DNA of 64,000 nucleotides from Apis mellifera (taxonomy: Eukaryota > Arthropoda > Insecta > Hymenoptera > Apidae): contig NC_037646.1 of assembly GCF_003254395.2 (NCBI RefSeq), positions 3,428,942-3,492,941 of the forward strand, in the 5' to 3' direction. The notes below the pieces were generated by a model. It ran no database searches. It was not told the DNA's origin and worked only from the letters and a program-made list of their open reading frames with translations. Positions 61,086 to 64,000 of this stretch are shown in pieces (the stretch's first letter is position 1; each line of letters opens with the position of its first letter). The position numbers and the translations under genes were made by a program.

Positions 61086-61988
61086 AAAATCCTTGTAAAG
61101 AATCTCCAACGATAATTTTAAATTACGCGCGCAATTACCATAAACCTGGTAAGATCCCTTCCTCGCAGATTCACGAGGGATAGAATGCAATTAATTTCAT
61201 TAATACGTCGAGAGGAAGGTGTTCCTTTTAATCCGTCGATTAAACCGATAGATAAAACGCGTATCATCAATTCACAATTCGCACCGTGGTATTTAGTTCT
61301 AACGCGGGAAAGATGGAAATGGATGGGGATCTTCTTCCCCTCCCCTCCCCTCCTCTCCGTGCGCGGATAGAAGGAGCGGTTAATGCGGCCGCGGAACACA
61401 CACTTCAAATAGACGTGATCGCTCGAAGGTGGCTGCGATTTCTATGGATGCGATTTGATGCATGCACTCCGCCTCGATATTCGCCGACGTTCACTCGCGT
61501 TATATTACTAACCGTATTGCACGTGTCATTACACACAGTGGCGCTAATAACTTATAGTAATGGCGCCATTATAGCGTGGCGCAGAAGTGTATTGTTCGAG
61601 ATCTCTTTATGGGCTTTGGTTAACCGACGTGAAACGAAAGACGTAGTCGGATCACATTCCACGAATAAATTGATCTACAAACAGGAAGGAAATATATATA
61701 TATCGAACACTTTACTTTTTATTCGAAAGCGTCTCGTGAACTTTTATTTATGGACCCATCCGAAATCAATTGTTTCAAAAGAAGAAGGAAAGTTATGGGA
61801 GGAGCAATCAATTTTTCTGCAAACTTGCCGAGATTTCCTCTGAATTTCGTCGAATCTATTTCCAACGTCGTATATTTCTTGCCGGATCTCTTACTTCTCT
61901 CTTCGATGGAAATTTAAATTGCTTGTAAATTCATAAATAAGAAATCTTCTTCCTTTTTTTTTTTAATATTCTTCTTTCTTTTTTTCAG
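61086..61988. other. Mixed-composition stretch without a recognised gene
   Basis: A GC-richer part lies at 61310-61600. The plus frame at 61286-61843 is open for 185 codons but begins at GTG. It has several inner ATGs (first near 61313), no domain I recognise, and no supporting splice sites. A CCTG/GTAAGA donor-like site lies near 61148. The right end is a long pyrimidine tract leading into the acceptor at 61988. Confidence 0.4.
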
Positions 61989-62029
61989 AGCCCAGACTCG
62001 GGAACCAATCAATCACTGACACGAGATTG
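61989..62029 (+). other. Tentative 41-base microexon with strong splice sites
   Basis: A long pyrimidine tract (61950-61985) ends in TTTCTTTTTTTCAG at 61988. After 41 bases comes GATTG/GTAAGTC, a near-consensus donor with the intron starting at 62030. Two frames are open: one gives SPDSGTNQSLTRD, the other PRLGNQSITDTRL; the third has a stop. It is the best acceptor/donor pair I found on the plus strand. If real, the window lies inside a large plus-strand gene whose other exons are outside or unrecognised. I cannot name a host gene, and a chance pairing in 64 kb is possible. Confidence 0.3.
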
Positions 62030-64000
62030 GTAAGTCTATACAATATTTTTTCTCGATCCAGTATGATGTTTAACAGATTCGTGTAATATATTCCTTCTCT
62101 TTCGTCACAGTTGAAAAATTTAATATCAACGCAGGATGAACGATAACGAAGATTATTTCGCGATAAGTAGTTGGCGGTTTCCTCCAACCGACGATTCTTC
62201 TTCTGTCTTCGCGTCGACGGGAACTTTTATTTAACCTTCTTTTTCTCGAAATAAAGAAAGAAAGAAAGAAAAAAAAGCTCGCTTTATCGCTAGTGTAACT
62301 AAAGGGAATTTCCGTCATCCGGCCCGACGTTTTGACACATGACTCCTTAAAGTTTACTCGCACAAAAGTGCAGTTTAGATTTCTCTCCTCCTCCGCCAAG
62401 TCTCCTGACAGTTGGCGCGCTCTTTTCGCTCGAACGGATTCGCGTTACTCATTTTCCCACCCGATGGCTTTATACGTGTTTGACATCCTATCCGACCAAT
62501 CGTCGTAAATTATAGGTGATCGTCGAGTGAATAGATAGAACAAAAAATGTTATCAATAATGTTATCAAAAAACGAGAGAGAATTTTTCGAGTGTTGATCA
62601 ATATTTGATTTTTCGATCCAAATAATTATTACACTTCCAGTTTTTATTATTAAAAAAAAAAAAAAAAAGGAAAAAAAGGTTTTAAAAATTCAGAGATTCT
62701 TCACGGTAGAATTTTACACAGTTTCGCTTGAAATTAATATTAAATCGAGAGAATGAAATAAACTGAAACACTTTAATTATTAATAACGATTCAATGATTA
62801 GATAAATAATTTCTTAATATCCTTGTCAATTAATTTTATTGCCGTATTAATATTATAATCTTTTAGAGAGATAATTTAATAAGAAGAATTTATTAACTCC
62901 GAATTCCAGGATAATCTTAAGATTTATCGATAAAAATACTATTCATACTCAATCGTATATATATATATAATCTCTATCAAAAGTGATAAACTGTAAAGCT
63001 AAAAATAAAATGAATTACGACGTTTCTTTCCTCCTCGAGTAATAACAGAACAAGCATTAATTATTCCATTCATCATGTCTCCTGGAGTGTTAAATCGTTA
63101 AACGATGAATGTACTGTTATGTTTATCAAATCATGTTTATGATTGGATTGAACGTAATGGGCGTGTATTATAACCGGCACGTTCACCGGATCTAAGACTA
63201 TTAAGAGGTTCTTTTTTTCTTCTTCTTCTTCTTCTTCTTCTTCTTCTTTTCCATGGCTAAAACAAGATCTTTATCGGCAATAATTTACTATCCTAGAAAA
63301 ACATAATGAATCGAATAATTAATGCTTATACCGCTATTAACTTTTTAATATTTATTATTTCGCTTGCAACGTTGAAATCGTTCGTGGATCGAAGGCGTCG
63401 ATGAATCATTTATGACGTTTCAATAAAAAATTGTATTAAGTAATTTTATATATATAAAAAAAAATTAATACTTTGTATTAATATTTATACAACATCGTGT
63501 ATATAATAGTATAATATTGTATTATTTACAATCGTACTTGCAATTAACACTTTGCCAGCCTAATGATCCTGTTATTTATGGCCGATTGTTTTATATTACT
63601 TTATTTAAAAGTGTTACAAAAAATTCTAACGAGCCGTTTAAAATGCTCGAAAAGAGAATAATCCAACTTCTCTAAGCTAAGAATTAGCTGTTACTTTTAT
63701 ATTTATATATTTTAATAAAATTCGTCCGTCTCTTTCTACAAATATATCGTATCGATGAAAATTTTCCACGATACAAAAGGACGATCGGTAAAGATTTTCA
63801 AAAGCCGTTGGATTCGTTAATGCACGGTTGATATCAAATTGTCAGCAAATTGTAATTATTCCAGAAACTCGATCAACGATCAAATAAATCGATTACATTC
63901 GCGCAGCGGTTTCATCCAACGATAATCAAGTTGGATTCTCATTAAAAGGAGCAAATTGACAATTCCTCGCGTATCGACTCGGGCCAATGGAGGCGCGTGT
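62030..64000. other. AT-rich non-coding stretch to the window end
   Basis: No gene is recognised. It holds a GAAA-rich run near 62258-62277, a poly-A run at 62650-62668, a TA run near 62960 and a TTC microsatellite at 63220-63248. A 109-codon minus frame at 62070-62399 overlaps pyrimidine-rich sequence and shows no motif. Confidence 0.6.
63220..63248. repeat. TTC microsatellite, about nine units
   Basis: This is an uninterrupted trinucleotide run after a short poly-T. Confidence 0.92.

Noticed and set aside
61286..61843. 185-codon plus frame
   Set aside because: It starts at GTG. The inner ATG leaves an unrecognised peptide with no motif or splice context. It is kept only as a note in the region entry.
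1..64000. tRNA, rRNA, snRNA and well-known insect microRNA sequences
   Set aside because: Reading for B-box-like GGTTCGAATCC motifs and familiar mature microRNA sequences on both strands found no match with a fitting fold. A covariance-model search would be decisive.

Overview
This 64 kb window looks like animal, insect nuclear DNA, most likely from a honeybee-type hymenopteran (Apis). That is an inference from four things. It is strongly AT-rich with abrupt GC-rich islands. It is full of short microsatellites and poly-A/T runs. It has mariner-family transposon copies. It has short runs of TTAGG, the arthropod telomere unit. There are no bacterial operons, ribosome binding sites or CRISPR arrays. 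I recognise no intact protein-coding gene, tRNA, rRNA or known microRNA. The long open frames mostly lie over GA/CT or poly-A repeats or in GC-rich islands and do not read as known proteins. The window is best described as intergenic DNA or the inside of very large introns.

The firmest feature is a mariner transposon at 39946-41140 (minus strand). It has perfect 30-bp terminal inverted repeats, a TA target duplication and a transposase broken by several deletions, frameshifts and stops. A second, much older mariner relic of a different lineage runs off the left edge (1-345, minus). It is recognised by its decayed HDNARPH-like block and exact DD34D spacing.

The other prominent content is local tandem duplication. 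Mutually unrelated arrays with units of about 100-260 bp lie at 9622-10263, 15189-15602, 22391-22927, 25051-25556, 31051-31265, 31551-32640, 46482-46981, 57105-58709 and 60152-61085. The 31.6 kb array has a 314-bp dimeric higher-order structure. The 57-58.7 kb array has a higher-order pattern and ends in an inverted copy, so it could form a large hairpin.

GC/CpG-rich islands (about 5.2-5.9, 14.2-15.0, 25.7-26.1, 29.2-29.8, 32.7-33.3, 34.6-35.1, 36.2-36.8, 41.2-42.5, 44.8-45.2, 50.5-51.5 and 53.2-53.75 kb) could be promoters, enhancers or untranslated first exons. The most promoter-like has a GA tract, then TCAGTC at 5843, then a good splice donor at 5902. A few short acceptor/donor-bounded open segments (61989-62029 plus; 37268-37353 and 55892-55927 minus; 47110 plus) are listed as tentative exons. 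All need transcript or conservation evidence.
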